The notes under the pieces were generated by a model. That model ran no database searches. It was not told where the DNA came from and saw nothing but the letters and a program-made list of their open reading frames with translations. From Helopsaltes ochotensis (taxonomy: Eukaryota > Chordata > Aves > Passeriformes > Locustellidae), in the NCBI GenBank assembly GCA_013400155.1, contig VXBM01000211.1, forward strand, positions 649,645 through 713,644: a stretch of DNA of 64,000 nucleotides, given 5' to 3'. This document shows, piece after piece, positions 21,621-34,910 of this stretch. Position numbers and translations under genes: made by a program. Numbering within the stretch: the first letter of the stretch is position 1; each line of letters opens with the position of its first letter.

Positions 21621-24600
21621 ACAGGGGTGGGATGAAAAGCCAAACCATGCCGGCTCCCTCTTCCTCCACGAACCTCTCCCTTTCTTTCCCCGGTGTCCAC
21701 TTGCAGCGTTTCCCTGGAATTCCGATGAAAATGGAAGTGTATCTAAATGTAGCCTTGCCCCTGGGAGAGGGAGTGGATCTGTCAGCAGGGATCTGTCAGA
21801 GGCAGGAACATTTCCCCCGCAGCCCCGAGCCGTGCCTCAAGATCTCGCGTTTCTGTCTGAATTATCAGCTAATGCTCTGACAAATTGCCTGTGATTTTCT
21901 TTTTTTCTCCCTGAGTGGATGTGCCTGGTCTGCAGATTAGGTAAACACGGCGGGGCCGTGGTGTGGAGCCGCGGCTGATGATTTCCAGCCAGACATCTCT
22001 GCCAAGCCGGGGAGCGGGCGGTGGCCGGGCCGGACACGATGAACTCTGGGGCTCTTGCAGCCACAGACCTGTTTTGGGAGACAGCCACTCACCCTGCCAG
22101 CGAGGAATGATGGAGCTGGAAGGTCAGGACCTGACAGAGAACTTCGACTAACAGGGCTGCCAGTGAGGCTTTGCTCTGACTGTAAAACAAGGGGTGAGCT
22201 GTGGCAGGAACTGTGGTGCTACAATGGGCGGCGCTGCTGGGTTTATTCCTCTGGCAGAAGGAAACAGCTCCTGGTGGCTTAGTCCTTAGACACTGAGGGC
22301 ATCAAAACTGCCGTGTGTGCGACTGTGCACTTGTAAAGTGAAGTCATTTCTGCGAGGAAAAGCTATGGAAAATGCCACATCATTCCAACACCTCCTGGTT
22401 GAAGGAAACCCTCACCATCGCCTGCCTCTGCTCCCGGCTGCGTGAGATCCAGGCGTCTGTGCCTGCTGTAGGAGTGATTTTCCTTGGAGCATGAGCTGGT
22501 TTTTAAGCACTGCTGGTGCAGTGGCAGCCTGAAATACTGGTCGTGAAGTAAGATCATGAATGAGGGAGAGGCAGGAGAAATTCTCATCTGAGCTGTCATT
22601 GTCAGGATTTACATTCGCTGTCGCAAGTCTCTGTCACTCAGGTGGATACACATCCCCTCCCAGCCCTTTTCCTCATTCCTCTGTTCACATGTAAACTCCA
22701 GACACCATCAGCACCCTTTTCTCCTGCCTGGAGCAGCCACCCAGCCCCTCTGCAAAGGGCTTTCCAGTGCATATCAAATTCCAGCTGCAAACGTGTTTTG
22801 CCCAGCCCTTCCCCTTGCTAGTTATTAAGTAACGTGATATTTTTTGGCTCTGCTATGAAATATCTGGGAATTGATCAACTGTGCAATCTTGCTTTAGGCT
22901 GAGAGTACTGCTCCCCCAAACCCCAAATCCAGTAGGATTTGGGTGCTGGATTCCTTTAGGCTCCCTTGGCAAATTTCAGTTTTTTACAGGACAGTGCAGT
23001 AGTAGAAGCACTTTGGGATATGTGACATTTTCTACTGCCTTCTTTAGGAGTGCATCTAAAGGAAAATAAAAAAAAAAAAAACCTTTGGAAGGACAAGAAT
23101 TGTGGGACTTGAGGCACACTCACTATAAAGTCACCAAGCTTGACAGATGAGCAGTGGCACCAACTAGAAATATTCCTGTATAGTTCTAGGAAGCCAAATA
23201 ACTAAAAGGTGGAGATATTTATAATCTTTTTTAGATGTCCACATAAACATGCACAGCAGCCACAGAAAGAAATGCAGTTCTGGATTCTTTCTGAGGAATC
23301 TCAGGCTGGGCATGCTGCTCTTTTATTACAGGCACTGCAAAGATTTAAAGAGGGAGGGGTTAAAGAGGTAGGAGAGACAAAGGCCTTTGCAATCTAGAGT
23401 ATCCCACCTAAAATAAGTGTTAGTTGTAAGTCATTAAAATGAAGGTACCTGTCAGCAATGTTTGATAATCGATGGATAATACACACAAATGAAATTATTA
23501 AAATGGAAAATAATTGCACAACTACCATTCCTTTGTAAAAACCAATTTTTTGCCTGAAACACCGAATGTTCTATATGTAACATTTGAAGTGCCCAGAATG
23601 AAATCCCTGTCCTTTTCACAAAGCAGTGTGTGCTGAGGCAGAGAGATAAAATCTTTAATGTCATGGAAGATAGATTGCATTTTCGATAGACTGGAGATTT
23701 GGTAGTTAATAGACACTGCAAAGGCCACCTGAATGGATGAAGGGGAATGATTGGGTCGTTCATTTTGAGAGGCCCTGTGTGTGTGTGTGTGTCCAAGGTT
23801 TTTCTAAATATAGAAATAGTGGATGGCTTGGGCCAGAGCCTTCTATCCCATAGGGAACCTGAATCCTTCATGAGCCCCACTTGCTGGGAACCTCATCCAG
23901 TGGCAGACCCTTGGTGCGTGGGTCACTGTGATGGGAGAAAGATCTGAGCTGAGTTGTTTGATTGTTGGTTTTTTTTTTTTTTACCTCTGAAGAAAAGAAT
24001 GCTTTTTGCTTGGCTAGAGTGTTCAGTTATCCCTGACCTGGGGGCAGGCAGAGGTGCTTGGATGAGGATGGGAACAGCAGGTGTTGGGAAGCAGGGCTGT
24101 TACTGTCCCCAAATCCAAGCATGGACCAAGAGGGGTAACACAGGACCAGTAGCCAGCCTTTCGGGTAGACAAGCCTGAGGAAAAGGGAGCTGTGAACACA
24201 CAAAAGAAATATTTCCTTGATTCTGCTACCTACTTTCACATTAAGTTAATGCAGGCAGGATGGCAATAAAGAATTTGCCAAGTGCTATTTCTCTTGCCAT
24301 TAAAGTTTCATGAAAAAGTTCCACAGACAGGTCTTGCTCCTATTTATAGGCATCTCTCTTGCCTTCAACATTATTATTAAACTCTTTTGTTATAGAAAGC
24401 TAGTCTGAAAATGAGCTGGCCTGGTAAATAAAACACTTGCTTTTGCCAGCATACTCATCTCTGCAGAACAATATACCCAGGAATATTTTCCTCATATGTT
24501 TTCGTCAACATGTTATTGCATATCCCTATTTAAGCAGTTTTAATACATTCCCAGAGCACTTGCTTTTCCTCTCGATTTGAGGTGGAGTCATGAGCAGGCA

Positions 24601-25839
24601 GCAGTGCACAATTCCTGACCCCAAAATCCAGGACATGCAAGGGGTAGAAGGGGAGTTTTTGCCCCACACATTCATAGGCAGCCCAAGTGTCTGCTTGGGG
24701 TATTGTGCCCCAATTGTTCCTCCACTTCTGAGAGTCAGCCTACAGTCTTCAAAAGAATGAAACATGCTACCAAAAATTTTGCTTTAAATGCTTGTTAATT
24801 ATTTCGTTAAACAGGTTTTTCTGCTCTGTATTATTAGCAAGGCAAATTAAAGCAGGGGTCTGTGATGGCCAGAAAACATCTGCTCAACAAAAATGAAATA
24901 CTAAACACAAAAGCTCCCCTCTGTGTCTTGTTTGCATCCAGCTGTGCCTCTTTCAGGATGCCTCTGCTCCCCCAAGGTGTACCCAGAACAGTTGTAGGAA
25001 ATAACACATCTTACATCTGTCTGTAACAAAAGTGAAAAAATCCCCATGCAAAAAACCCCAGTAATTCTGAGTACTTGGAACCCTAATTTCCGTACTCTTC
25101 TGAAAGTATTTTGCACAAATATGCAAGAAAATGTCTCTTTAGTCAAGTCTATAGCCCTTAAAAAACAGACATCTATCAGCTCATCCAGCTTTTTTACCAG
25201 GAAAGCATTTTGGAGACTTTTGATGTACGGAATCATTAAGAGGTTTTGATATTTTTCTATGTTTAGAATATGCATTTAGTAGCTCCCTCCAAGATGTTTG
25301 AAAAGAAAATTCTTTCTCTGTTTGCTTATTAAGCTCTTTCCTTATCTGGCAAAGGGTGGAGGGTCTGCCCCTGATTCTCTCCTAGCAGCTTCAGGAAGCC
25401 TGATGGAGTGTGTTGACTCTGGAGTCTCTGGCATGGAACCAGAGTAGATAAGGTATCTGATGTCCCAGAGGAGGAGATCAACAGCCTGACGGCAGGCTTC
25501 CATTCCTTACACCCGTGTGTTTCAGGGATGAGACATGAATTTACACAGACCCGCCTCCTACACTTCGGCAAAGCCTTGCACCAGGTACTGGCTGATGTTT
25601 GTTGGACCTGGGAAATGTGATGCTGCTTTGTAAACCTTTAGTGAATTAATGTTCCGTGTAGAAACAGCCTTTTCTTAATAGAGGAAAGTGTGTGAGGATG
25701 TGAGGAGCTGAAACTTGGCGCCAGAGAGATCCAAAGGAAGTTACTCTGTGGCTCACCTGGAAGTATTTCTGGATTTACAACTTCTGACAGCCTCCTCTGC
25801 TTGATTGGATGAAGCAAGAGCCAAAAAGCAACTCGCTCT
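21621..25839. other. Unique non-coding DNA with local CpG-rich pocket
   Basis: A compact CpG-rich pocket at about 21945-22040 (roughly a dozen CpGs) interrupts otherwise CpG-poor DNA. The longest frames (23452-23880 minus, 142 codons; 24901-25275 minus, 124 codons) lack recognisable domains and codon-like composition. No known repeat family was recognised apart from the dinucleotide repeat listed separately. Confidence 0.5.
23776..23792. repeat. (TG)8 microsatellite
   Basis: A perfect TG run of about eight units within CCC-TGTG...-TCC. A short ordinary dinucleotide repeat. Confidence 0.9.
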
Positions 25840-26165
25840 GTTCTGCAATAGCTCAATTACTGCAGCAAGTGCACTTCCAGATGTGGGTAGAGCAAAGTTA
25901 CAACCATGAGAGTCATAAAAAGAGCCTATGACAGCATCTAATCTAAATCAGATCTTGAAAGATCAATCAGCGATTGTCCCTGTCATCAGTGATAACATTG
26001 TCTCGCTCACAGTTGCTTTGATGCCAGGGGTAATCTTGACATCAGAACCACAGATCTGAATTCAAATGGGGGAATCAAGAGGTTATTTCTAGCTTGATTT
26101 CTCCACTCAATCTGAGCCATAGATATATTTATTAGAAACTTGTTCCTAGCCTCTTTGATGGCAAG
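25840..26165. promoter_or_regulatory. Candidate regulatory block with PBX/GATA/RUNX-like words
   Basis: Repeat-free sequence without an open frame. It contains GATCAATCAG near 25961 (PBX-type), GTGATAAC near 25989 (GATA-type), AACATTGTC near 25995 (SOX-type) and ACCACA at 26047-26052 (RUNX-type). Closely spaced words of different factor classes suggest an enhancer, but each is short and could occur by chance. Confidence 0.25.
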
Positions 26166-26559
26166 TCAAAACTCCCAATGACTCACACTGGCGTGCTCTG
26201 TGCCCCTTGCTGGAAATTAGCCTTTAGAAGGTTCACCAGCCAAGCTGAGAAGGTTAAAACAAGAAAAAAAACCACATCAGGGATACTTGGGCTGTCTGCC
26301 CGCAGTGGTCCAGCCTCCCTGTCTGAAAGGAGCCTCTTTCCAGGCCTTTTGCTGCTCTCTTGCAGGACCTGGACACCCTCCAGAGCCCCTCACACCCGGC
26401 TGGGCTCTCCAGGGGTGCAGGGTGCCCTGGCTCAGCTGGTCCCCAGCTGCATCAGCTGCCAGCAGCATCCTCAGGGGGTCCTCAAAGAGAAGAAGGGAAT
26501 ATAGAACCACACGCACAAAAAAAGTTACCACGTGCCCGTGCTGTTGTTTATACATTTAG
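26166..26559. other. Unique GC-richer non-coding DNA
   Basis: Several overlapping frames on both strands (26178-26559) reflect low stop density in GC-richer sequence. None has a domain. Confidence 0.5.
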
Positions 26560-27190
26560 ATACTGTGATTAAATTACATACATAATGCATAGTGTTTGTA
26601 ATACATTATTAATAATAATAATACTGTCTTGTGTTATTCGGCTAGAAGAGACATGCTCTGAGTGATGGTTCATTGGTCTATTCACACACAATTTTCATAC
26701 ATCTCTAAAGATTACCATTTTAACAGCTTTCTGTATGGATACTGCCAGGCAGTTACATTTAACAGTGCATAAATCTAATTCCCTCCGCACTCAATTTTCT
26801 CAGGCAGCAGAATCAATTTGAATCTGTCAGGATTTTATTCTAAAGTCTATTAATGCCTCCTGCCTTTTTCTGTATTTCCTCTTCTCTCTCTCTCTCTCTC
26901 ACTCACACTTAACAATCTCAGTCTTTCATGAATTCATTCAGCTGCAGAAAAAGATGCCCCACTGATACAAACACTCTTTTATCTCTTTACAACAGAAACC
27001 TAATTAGGTGTGAAGGAGACACAAGAAAGGTCACAATTAGCCCTCCAGCAATAAAGGTTAGCAGTTGTAAAATCGTATAATAATGCTGTTGAACTTTGTT
27101 ATTATCAATAATGACGGCCTTTGACAAGGTCAGGTTCATTATTCTTAGCAGCTATCACCGAGGTGCTGAACATCACTTAACATCCCACCT
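26560..27190. promoter_or_regulatory. AT-rich candidate enhancer block with TAATTA palindrome
   Basis: About 600 bases of repeat-free AT-rich sequence without a meaningful frame. A TAATAATAATAAT run lies near 26607-26622. A perfect 12-bp palindrome ACCTAATTAGGT sits at 26998-27009, a symmetric homeodomain-type core. ATTATCAATAATGACGG near 27101 and GACCTTGTCAAA-type words near 27122 follow. A (TC)9 repeat at 26883-26900 divides it. This is the largest stretch in the window with the texture of conserved developmental non-coding DNA. That is an inference, since no alignment was possible. Confidence 0.35.
26883..26900. repeat. (TC)9 microsatellite
   Basis: A perfect nine-unit TC run followed by ACTCACACTT. 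Confidence 0.9.
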
Positions 27191-29169
27191 CAGCAGCCCC
27201 ATCCCTTCCCGTGCCCGCTCCAGCCCCGGCTCCTGCCACAGGACCTCTCACACCTCATGTGGCAGCTCGACCCTTTGGGCACATTTCAAGACATGCTTTA
27301 ATATTTTTTGTATTGAGCTGTGCCGAAGGATCCCTCGCTGAGCCTTTTAATTATTAGTTAAAGTATCGCCTATGGGTTTTTTTGGTTTTTTTTTTTCCTC
27401 TCTGTGCATGGGTGGAATGATTCTGCCTAATTAAGAACTTAAATGGAGACGGTAACAAGAAAGCAATAGGAAATGTGTCCTGGTAACAGCATTTTGGAAT
27501 AGAGGAGAGACAATTACACGCTTTGCCATTAAAAGCCAATGGATCTCTGACATCTTCAGATGGTTGATTTTTGGGATGCTTTTACGCCTGTTGAAGAGGG
27601 CTTCCCAGGAACCTGACTCCACCAGAAATGCTCCTTTTTAGTAGGGCTCTTGAAGAAGCAGGATGAGCATGCCTTCACTCTTTTCACCTACTTGTTGTTG
27701 AGATTTTAAGGGTCAGGAATAATATTTAACCTTTATTTTCCAGTTCACCTGGAATCTGAACAAATAACCAGTGATATCTTAGTGGGGAAGCTCCTGTCCT
27801 AGGCTACTCCTAGACTCAGTGGAGGGACAAAGGGAGGCAGAGAGAGCAGCAATTCAGATCTCAGATGGGCTGAGCAGTCCTTGGAAGAAGGTGCCTCTCT
27901 CTTTGCCTGTCCTTGAGGGAGTTTTGAATAATTACACTTTTAACTTAGACACTTTAGGAAAATACTAATGCTTAACTGTAAGTGTAAAGCTTAAATTGCA
28001 AAGTAAAACCAAAAAATGAGTATTAAGGGTAAAGGCCCAGAAATACAAAATATTTGATCTACGTATTAAAAAAGAAGTTACAGATGAGCACGGATGTTTA
28101 GTTCTCTAACTTTTACTATCTCTTAAAGCAGATTCTTGTCTTCTCAAGTCAGCATTTTGTATCATGTTGCCTCCTACTAGGTCTCCAGATTATGCTGCAT
28201 TTGGATTTTTACTGGCATTAAACCATATCTCATCTGGTATTTAAAACAAATAAAATAATTCCAAACACTCTATCTAACCAGCCAGCAGTGAAAATATCAA
28301 TAAACTAGGATATTCTTCAGATAATTCACGCTTTATAGAGAGGACTGGATGCTGGCACGGACAATTGCACAGTTTCAAAAGTTTGTGTGAGCAGCAAGCT
28401 CAAGAAAAGCAGCAGAACAGCGTTTGTGCTGCCCACAAACTCCCGGATTTGTGCAGAGCTTGACAGGGAAAGCGTGTGCTGAGAACAGTCCTTAATTCAT
28501 GGCTCAAGGCTGGAGTTCACAGGGCAGTTTGAGCGAGTGCAGACACAGATCACTGGGCTCCTTAAGGATGTTCTGCAGTTCCCTCGCTTCATTGCCTCCC
28601 TGCTCCCCGCTGCCCATTCCGAGCTGCCTCTGCTCCTCTGACACCCGGGGAGGCCCTGCCTGGATAAACACCACCCAACTGAAAAAAGAAAAATGCAGGA
28701 AAAGCGGGTGATAGAGGCCAAAGCTGCCGAATAACTCAAACAAATGCCAACATCCGCCCTATTACTGCATTTCCCAAAGGAATTAACAGCTGCCAGGAAA
28801 ATACAGAAATTCTATTCCTTGGATGTAAGATTTGGTCACATGGCTCCTGATACTTTTACCTTCCAGGTCTGAGGAAAGCAGAAGGTTGCACCCCAAGCTC
28901 ATTAAATCTAATCTCAGGACAAGAATCCTGCTGCCTCCTCAGACACCCCTGTCAGCTGCACCTCCTGCCCTGCTCTCCCTGACAGAGCATACAATATGCA
29001 AAATCTTCCAGAAAGGACATGTTACAGCAGAAAAATGTGACTTTTATTTGTTAAGTGGTTCGGCTCTAGGAGGAAGATTAAGCTCTTTAGCTTCCCTGTT
29101 GTCCTCACGGCACTCACTGGGCATTTATCTTGCTAATGTTTCTGTATTGCTATCGCTACCCAGTTGGTA
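27191..29169. other. Unique non-coding DNA, no gene seen
   Basis: Begins with a short GC-rich stretch (27190-27260), then TTAATTATTAGTTAAAG near 27346 and a T-run near 27386-27397. Frames at 28497-28743 and 28832-29170 overlap on both strands or lack domains. No exon recognised. Confidence 0.5.
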
Positions 29170-29570
29170 GGAGTTTCTATTTGCATAAGGCAGCAGATTT
29201 TTTTATTTATTTATAAAGCCAAGGATGCATCCTTGTACTTCAGCAAGAAGTTTATTGGCTGGATTGGCTTTAAATGTCAATTTTATCAAAATATTGACTG
29301 GAAAAAATCTTGTGCTTCCATCGTATCCTATAGCTATATCTAATCTCAGCTTCATCCAGCCAGTGCAATATGTTGCTTGCCAGACTAGAAAATGATGTAT
29401 GAGCCATCTGGGCAATGGGCCCAACCCTGGGCAAGATTAGTGCTTCAATTAGCTGCTGATAGCATTCCATTAGAATATTGGTTTCAAAGAGCACTAAACA
29501 AGAATGTTGTGCTTTGATTTTCAGATTTAATTACTTCCATCAGGGCTATAAATGAACTCATTAGTCTTAG
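29170..29570. promoter_or_regulatory. Candidate regulatory block with perfect octamer
   Basis: ATTTGCAT at 29179-29186 is the exact inverse of the POU octamer ATGCAAAT. It is followed by a TTTATTTATTTATAAA stretch (about 29201-29217), CAATTAG near 29446 and TTTAATTAC near 29525. Minus-strand frames at 29203-29494 have no domain. The block is AT-rich, unique and repeat-free. A regulatory role is inferred. Confidence 0.3.
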
Positions 29571-30459
29571 TGGCTCTAAAACCTAGAGACAATGGAGTGT
29601 TATTGCTATTGTTCTCACAATTGGGCTGTGCAAACACGGCTTTCCAGGGGCTGTTAGGAATGGCCATCAGCCTTCCCTCCCTCCCTAGCAGGGCTGACCA
29701 CGTGGAGCTGCTCTGGAATCAGCTCTGGTCATCTGGGGGGAGATCCAGGGGGATCCAGGGCCTGCTGCCAAGTGGCAGTTTGGTTTGGGGGGCTCATTAC
29801 ATGCTGAGAAAGGTGCCATGGAGTAAACTCACACCGTGGCACTGCTTGGCTGCTTTGCTTTTCCAAGTTATTTTTGTCATCTCGGTTTCTTCCTCTATTT
29901 TTTGTTGTAAAGTTGGCCAGAGCTTCTAAGATTTCTCAAGGTTTTTTTTCTTTTTATGAATCCACTGCAGCAGGATTTCATTACACCTTTCTCCCTAATT
30001 TTGCAGAATTTTTTCCCTTTTTGTTTATTTTCATGGCCTTTGCCTTTTCCTCTTGACCTAAGTGGGCAGTGCACTGTGTTCCATACGCACTAGATTTTTC
30101 TTTGACCATGATTCTGGCCCTGTTCCTCCTGAGAGAGAAGGGAAGAAATGAATGGAGAAGGGGAATGCAGGTGCTGACAGTCACTCCCAGTGGCTGGAAG
30201 CCCCTGAGCTGAGCAGTTTGTTCCAGGTAAAGAAACTGTCCCGAGAAATTCAGGCTGTCACTGCAGTCAGCATTACTTTGGGCAAGACCAGAAGGTCCCA
30301 AAGTCCTTTCAAACGAACTTGTACAATAATTGTGTGAGGAAAAGGGCAAAATGAACCATCAGCTCTGATGGGGAAGGGGCAGTGCAGGATTACAGAATCA
30401 GAACCTCGGTATTTATTGATATTAACTCCCTCCAATACAGAGGTGCCATCAGTTCAGCA
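29571..30459. other. Unique non-coding DNA
   Basis: Short overlapping frames only. The G-rich pocket at about 29735-29765 contains GATCCAGGG twice. No gene seen. Confidence 0.5.
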
Positions 30460-30880
30460 GCACATGATTTTGTTTATTAAAACCTTAAACTTTGCAGAGC
30501 TTTCTTTAATCTGAGGTGGATTTCACTCAGTCAAAGTCCCTTTGTTTTTTCGGGTTTCATTCTGCGGAGGAAGGATGCCGTGTGTAAATAAAGGATATCA
30601 TGCTCTGCACCGCTGACTTTTATTAAATTAAAGCTGTAATCAGTACAGTATGTCTTAACCATAATATTAATATGGCTAAAACAGTAAATGCTCTCGTGTT
30701 TAAAGCCCAACACCTGCTTTCTATTAGTGTCTGGATAGTTACTTGATTTTTCATTTTTCATTTCAATAGAAAATTCTTTGATGAAATCCATAACTCAGCT
30801 GTAATTTTTAGTTCCTAACCCTGCATAAATCCCAGTATTTGATTGGAAAAGCCTACTCTCACGTCTTAAATAAATGTCTC
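30460..30880. promoter_or_regulatory. AT-rich candidate regulatory block
   Basis: Repeat-free. Contains CTGTAATCAG near 30634 (OTX/bicoid-type TAATC) and the 8-bp palindrome TAATATTA within ATAATATTAATATGG near 30662. Only a short minus-strand frame without domain spans part of it. Evidence is motif texture. Confidence 0.25.
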
Positions 30881-33800
30881 CTAAAGTTTGCCAGACTGTT
30901 GTGACAATGTTGGGAGTTCAGGAAAGTGAGTAAAAATGCTGACTCCTTTGACATCACTCAGAATTTTGCCCTTGGCTTCCAGCAAGCACATCCTTTGCAG
31001 TTCAGAGCAGTGGACGTCCATCCTTTCAAGGCTTCTGCTGGTCACACACCTCTCCCCCTTCTGTTCTTGGGTCTGCAGCAGGAATATCCATGTTCACAGT
31101 GCTTGGTGGCAAAATGAAGAAGGGGACAGCAGCTGGGGCAAACCTCTGTGTGCTGCTGTGTGGGGCACAGAGAGAGGGATAGGCAGGGGAGGACACCAGG
31201 CTGGGCAGTGCAGCAGCCGCCTCTCAGGTCTCAGCTCCTCCCTCACGTTTGCCTGGCTGGGGACATGAGCCAGCCTGTGGAGAGGGAAAGAAAACATCCC
31301 TGCCTAGTCTGGTCGAGGGCAAAGCCCGTGGTGGAGTCAGCTGGAGTTTGGATGTGTATTTGGGTGCATTTTTTTTCCCATCTGAGTGCTTTCAATGCCA
31401 TTCTCAGTAGTTCTGGAGCCATTCTCAAGTGTTTAAAAATAGAATACAGTCTCTCTCTGTCTCCCTTCCTTCATTTCCCATCTTCAGGGGAACAGTCTGC
31501 TGGATGTGTTTGCTTTTCTGGTTCTGCTGTGCTGGAGAGATGGGAAAAATGAGGGTGAGGAGTCTTCCTCCATGGTCACTGTTTTGTCTAGTCAAATTTC
31601 TGTTCTCTAGTGCCAGCTCCTGTAAAAGCTAAACTACTTCTATTTTAAAGACTATTTGGGCTAGAGAAAATCAGGCAGATTATACACAGTTGTCAGAGTT
31701 TCTGTCAGCAGATGAAAGCAAGATCTCTGTTGGCTTCTGGCAAGTATTTCTGACTCAATCCCGTTCTGCTGCTGCTTTCCTGTATACCCTGCCCCAGCAG
31801 TGCTCCTGCAGTCAAACCTCCCAAGTTTCTCCTCTCCCACCGTGGCCTTGCCCTGGGAGTGGTGCAGAAGTGGAGAACAGAGAACAGAGAATGGCCACAC
31901 TGGGATGGCAGGAGGGACCTAAGCCTGATGGGTTCCTGCAGCTGGCAGCAGGTTTCGGATCTGGCACACACCAAGCAGAAGGGAGATGTTGTGTCAGCAG
32001 TGTTTGAAGGGTGATCCTGCCAAGAAAGGGACAGAACCGTGGCCACAATGCAAACACCCAAGTCCTGTGGTGGCAGTAGGACAGGCCTCCTTCCCATCAC
32101 TCTGCTCATCCTGGCCTTGTAGGAGGACACAGGTTTCACTGAGTGAATGAATTAGCAGAGCTCCTGTGGAGCTCATCCAGCACCTCAGATTTAGCCTTAC
32201 CAACCCGAGGCTGGGGCAGCATTATCCTAAAAACCCTGTAATAAATTAGGACAGACCCGAATTCTAACGGGCCCTCACGTTTGGATCCAGGATGTCCAAA
32301 CAGCGCTTGCTCTCGGTTTGTCACCGATCGTGCAGACTGAGGAATAAACCCCAGATGTTGGGAATGGGAGGTTTCTCCCCTGCAGGCTCTGCCTCCAGCC
32401 AGCAGCTGCTGCTCCCGGTCACGTTCAGCCCCAGGGCTGGGCCGGGCTGTGCCCCAGCACCGACTGTGGCTCGGAGACCTCTCCCTGAAATCGCTCAGGA
32501 GCTCCTGTTTCCTAATGACAATACAGCAGGGGTTTATTTGAAGGCTGAGCCAACGCTGTATCAAAGCCAAATATGTCTGGCTTGGCACCACGAGCTCGCA
32601 CCGGAGCCAAGCAGCTGGAGCAGACTGTACATGTATTTAAAGAGAACAAAAACAGAGAGACTCTTGAGTTATCTCCTCCAAGAGGTCAACCAGAGTGCCA
32701 GATTGCGGTGCCAGGTTTTGCATCAGGCTTTCTCTGGTCTATCCCTGTACACCTACAGGCCCAGCTCCCAGGCTAAGGCTTGATTCTCCTCTCATTTCCC
32801 ACCTCTTCCCAGCTTTCTTCTTGCAGTCTGCTAATTGCAGGGATTGCAGCCCTGTTGCTATTTTGCCCCTGCACTCACGCTTTTTCTCCTTGGGGACAGG
32901 TCCAGTTCATGTGCTTTACAATCCACAGCACCACAACAAAAAGCCCTGGAGGGTTTTCTGGATGGGCCAGTCTCTAAGCTGAGTCCATCTGAGCACCAAG
33001 GGGGCAGGTAGCCTTTGCCAGCACACAAAGAAGCAGCAATAAGTCTTTGGCTTCAGGATTCCAGCCCCATTCTGTGAGTCAGGGGTCTGCTGCTGGTCCA
33101 CTGGCTCCACTAAATGATGGCTTATGGGATAACTAATGGTTATTAAAGCTGTGGCTGCCCCAGCTGCACTGGAAGAGGCTGTGTTGAATGAACATGAAAA
33201 GGATTGCTTTCATTCAGGGTGTAATTCATCACTAATTTAATCCCTCTTCCTTGAACTAAAATGTGTTCAGATGCTGGACAAGATGGATCCTCTTCCCCCC
33301 CAGGCTTCAGGTCTGAACCATGGACTGAGAATGAGAAGGAATCATATTGGATCACAAGATATTATGAACTCAAGGCAGACCTTTTCTTGTCTAATTAACA
33401 ATTTTACCCATGTTATTAAATCCACGTGTGCTCATAGCTCACCACAAATGAGAAATCTGGAAACCCATTTTCAAAGCATTTTCCATTATGCAGTAGCGGG
33501 AGGTGTACCAGGGTTTTCCAGTAGATTGGTTGGTAAATTGTTTTCTCTCTCATCTTTGTTGCTATAACACAAAAAAATTTAAGTTTAGGTCTCTGGTTTG
33601 GGGTGTTTTTTTTGGGGGGAGGGGGAATTTGTTTGCTTATTTGTGCTCCTATCCATTACTTTGAACCAGGGAAGTGAAACAGATGAACATGTTTGACCTG
33701 CAAACAACTGCATGAATAAAGGGCAAAAAGTAAATCTTGGAGAAATCCTGGTGGTAAGGTACATTGTCACGTCCAGTGATCATTCATAATCTTGCTTCAA

Positions 33801-34549
33801 CATGTGAGCACTGAAATTGCCCTTGATTTCATCCAAAATGTCCTGGGGAAGTTCTCACTGCTGACTCATTCCTTGCCCTGAAATCCCCAGGGAACTGAGG
33901 TGCAATCCAGTTAAAGGTAATTACCTCCGAGTTTCTGTGCTCTCTGGATTGCCTGTGAGATTCACAGCCCTTGAAATGAGAAATCTGAGACCTTTACATA
34001 AAATGTTTGTTCAAGACTCTTTATAAATGAGGGATTGTGATTGAATTGGAGCCCCAGCGAGGGTGGGCTGATTTCAGTGGCACTGCATTAATTTTGCATC
34101 AGATGAAGCTTTCACTCTGCTCTGCTGCTGGAAAGCTGATGCCCTTGCACCTGAGGGAGGGAGGGATGGAGGATGGGTTTGGGGAGCACCTCATGGGGTT
34201 ATCCCTGGCGTTTGTAAAGCCTGAGCTGTTGGGATGATCCTGTGTAATCCTTGGTCTGCTCTGGCACTTGTGTTCAAACTGGGTCCTGTGATGGTTTGTG
34301 GCAGCTCAAGCTTTTTAACAAATTCCCAGCGAATCATCTGTGGAGAGATCGAGCTCTGGGGCTGCGGCTGAATCCACATCTCTCACTGTGCTCCTCCTGC
34401 AGCAGGGTCTTGAGATTGTTCCCTTGGAGGATTAATGGCAGTGTCACCAGCCCCACGGTGCTGAGGAGGTGAAATACCCTTTCAAGGTTCCTTACTCTGG
34501 AATCAGGGGGCCTTTAATGATCACATAGATCTGCTTGGGGAAATAGAGG
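30881..34549. other. Unique non-coding DNA, no gene seen
   Basis: GC-richer between about 31100 and 32800, which produces stop-poor frames on both strands (for example 32136-32591 minus and 32292-32783 plus, about 150-163 codons). They overlap each other, show no domain and lack exon-like boundaries. AACAGAGAAC-type short duplications lie at 31876-31891. 33170-33500 is AT-rich. Confidence 0.5.
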
Positions 34550-34910
34550 ACGTGTAGAGTGGGTGTTGGGCCTATTATCTAAATATAGGTAGCACTGTGT
34601 GTATTATCTCTGCTTGTTTAGCCAAAGTAAGATGGGCATTAACATTCTGTTTCAGTCTTAATTAGTGGCTGATAAAAGCACAAGGTGATACTTAACAGTC
34701 TTGACAGTGTAATTCATCTAAAATTTCCTAATAATATGGTTGCAGCAGTCTTGGAAAGGGCTAATTTAATGACTTTCACACATTTAAGGTTTGGTACCCA
34801 CAATATCCAATATGTTGGTTGCTTAGGAGACAAAATTAAACAAAGCTGAACACATTCATTTTCTCCTTTTTTACCGCACAGAGGATTAACTCATTGCAAT
34901 ATTTTTCTCT
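34550..34910. promoter_or_regulatory. Candidate regulatory block with paired ATTATCT sites
   Basis: ATTATCT (inverted GATA-type) occurs at 34574-34580 and 34603-34609, 29 bases apart. TTAATTAG (34658-34665), TGATAAA near 34670 and TGACAG (34702-34707, MEIS/TGIF-type) follow. The block is repeat-free and has no open frame. Two equal GATA-type words plus homeodomain and TALE-type words within 140 bases make it one of the better enhancer candidates here. Confidence 0.3.
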
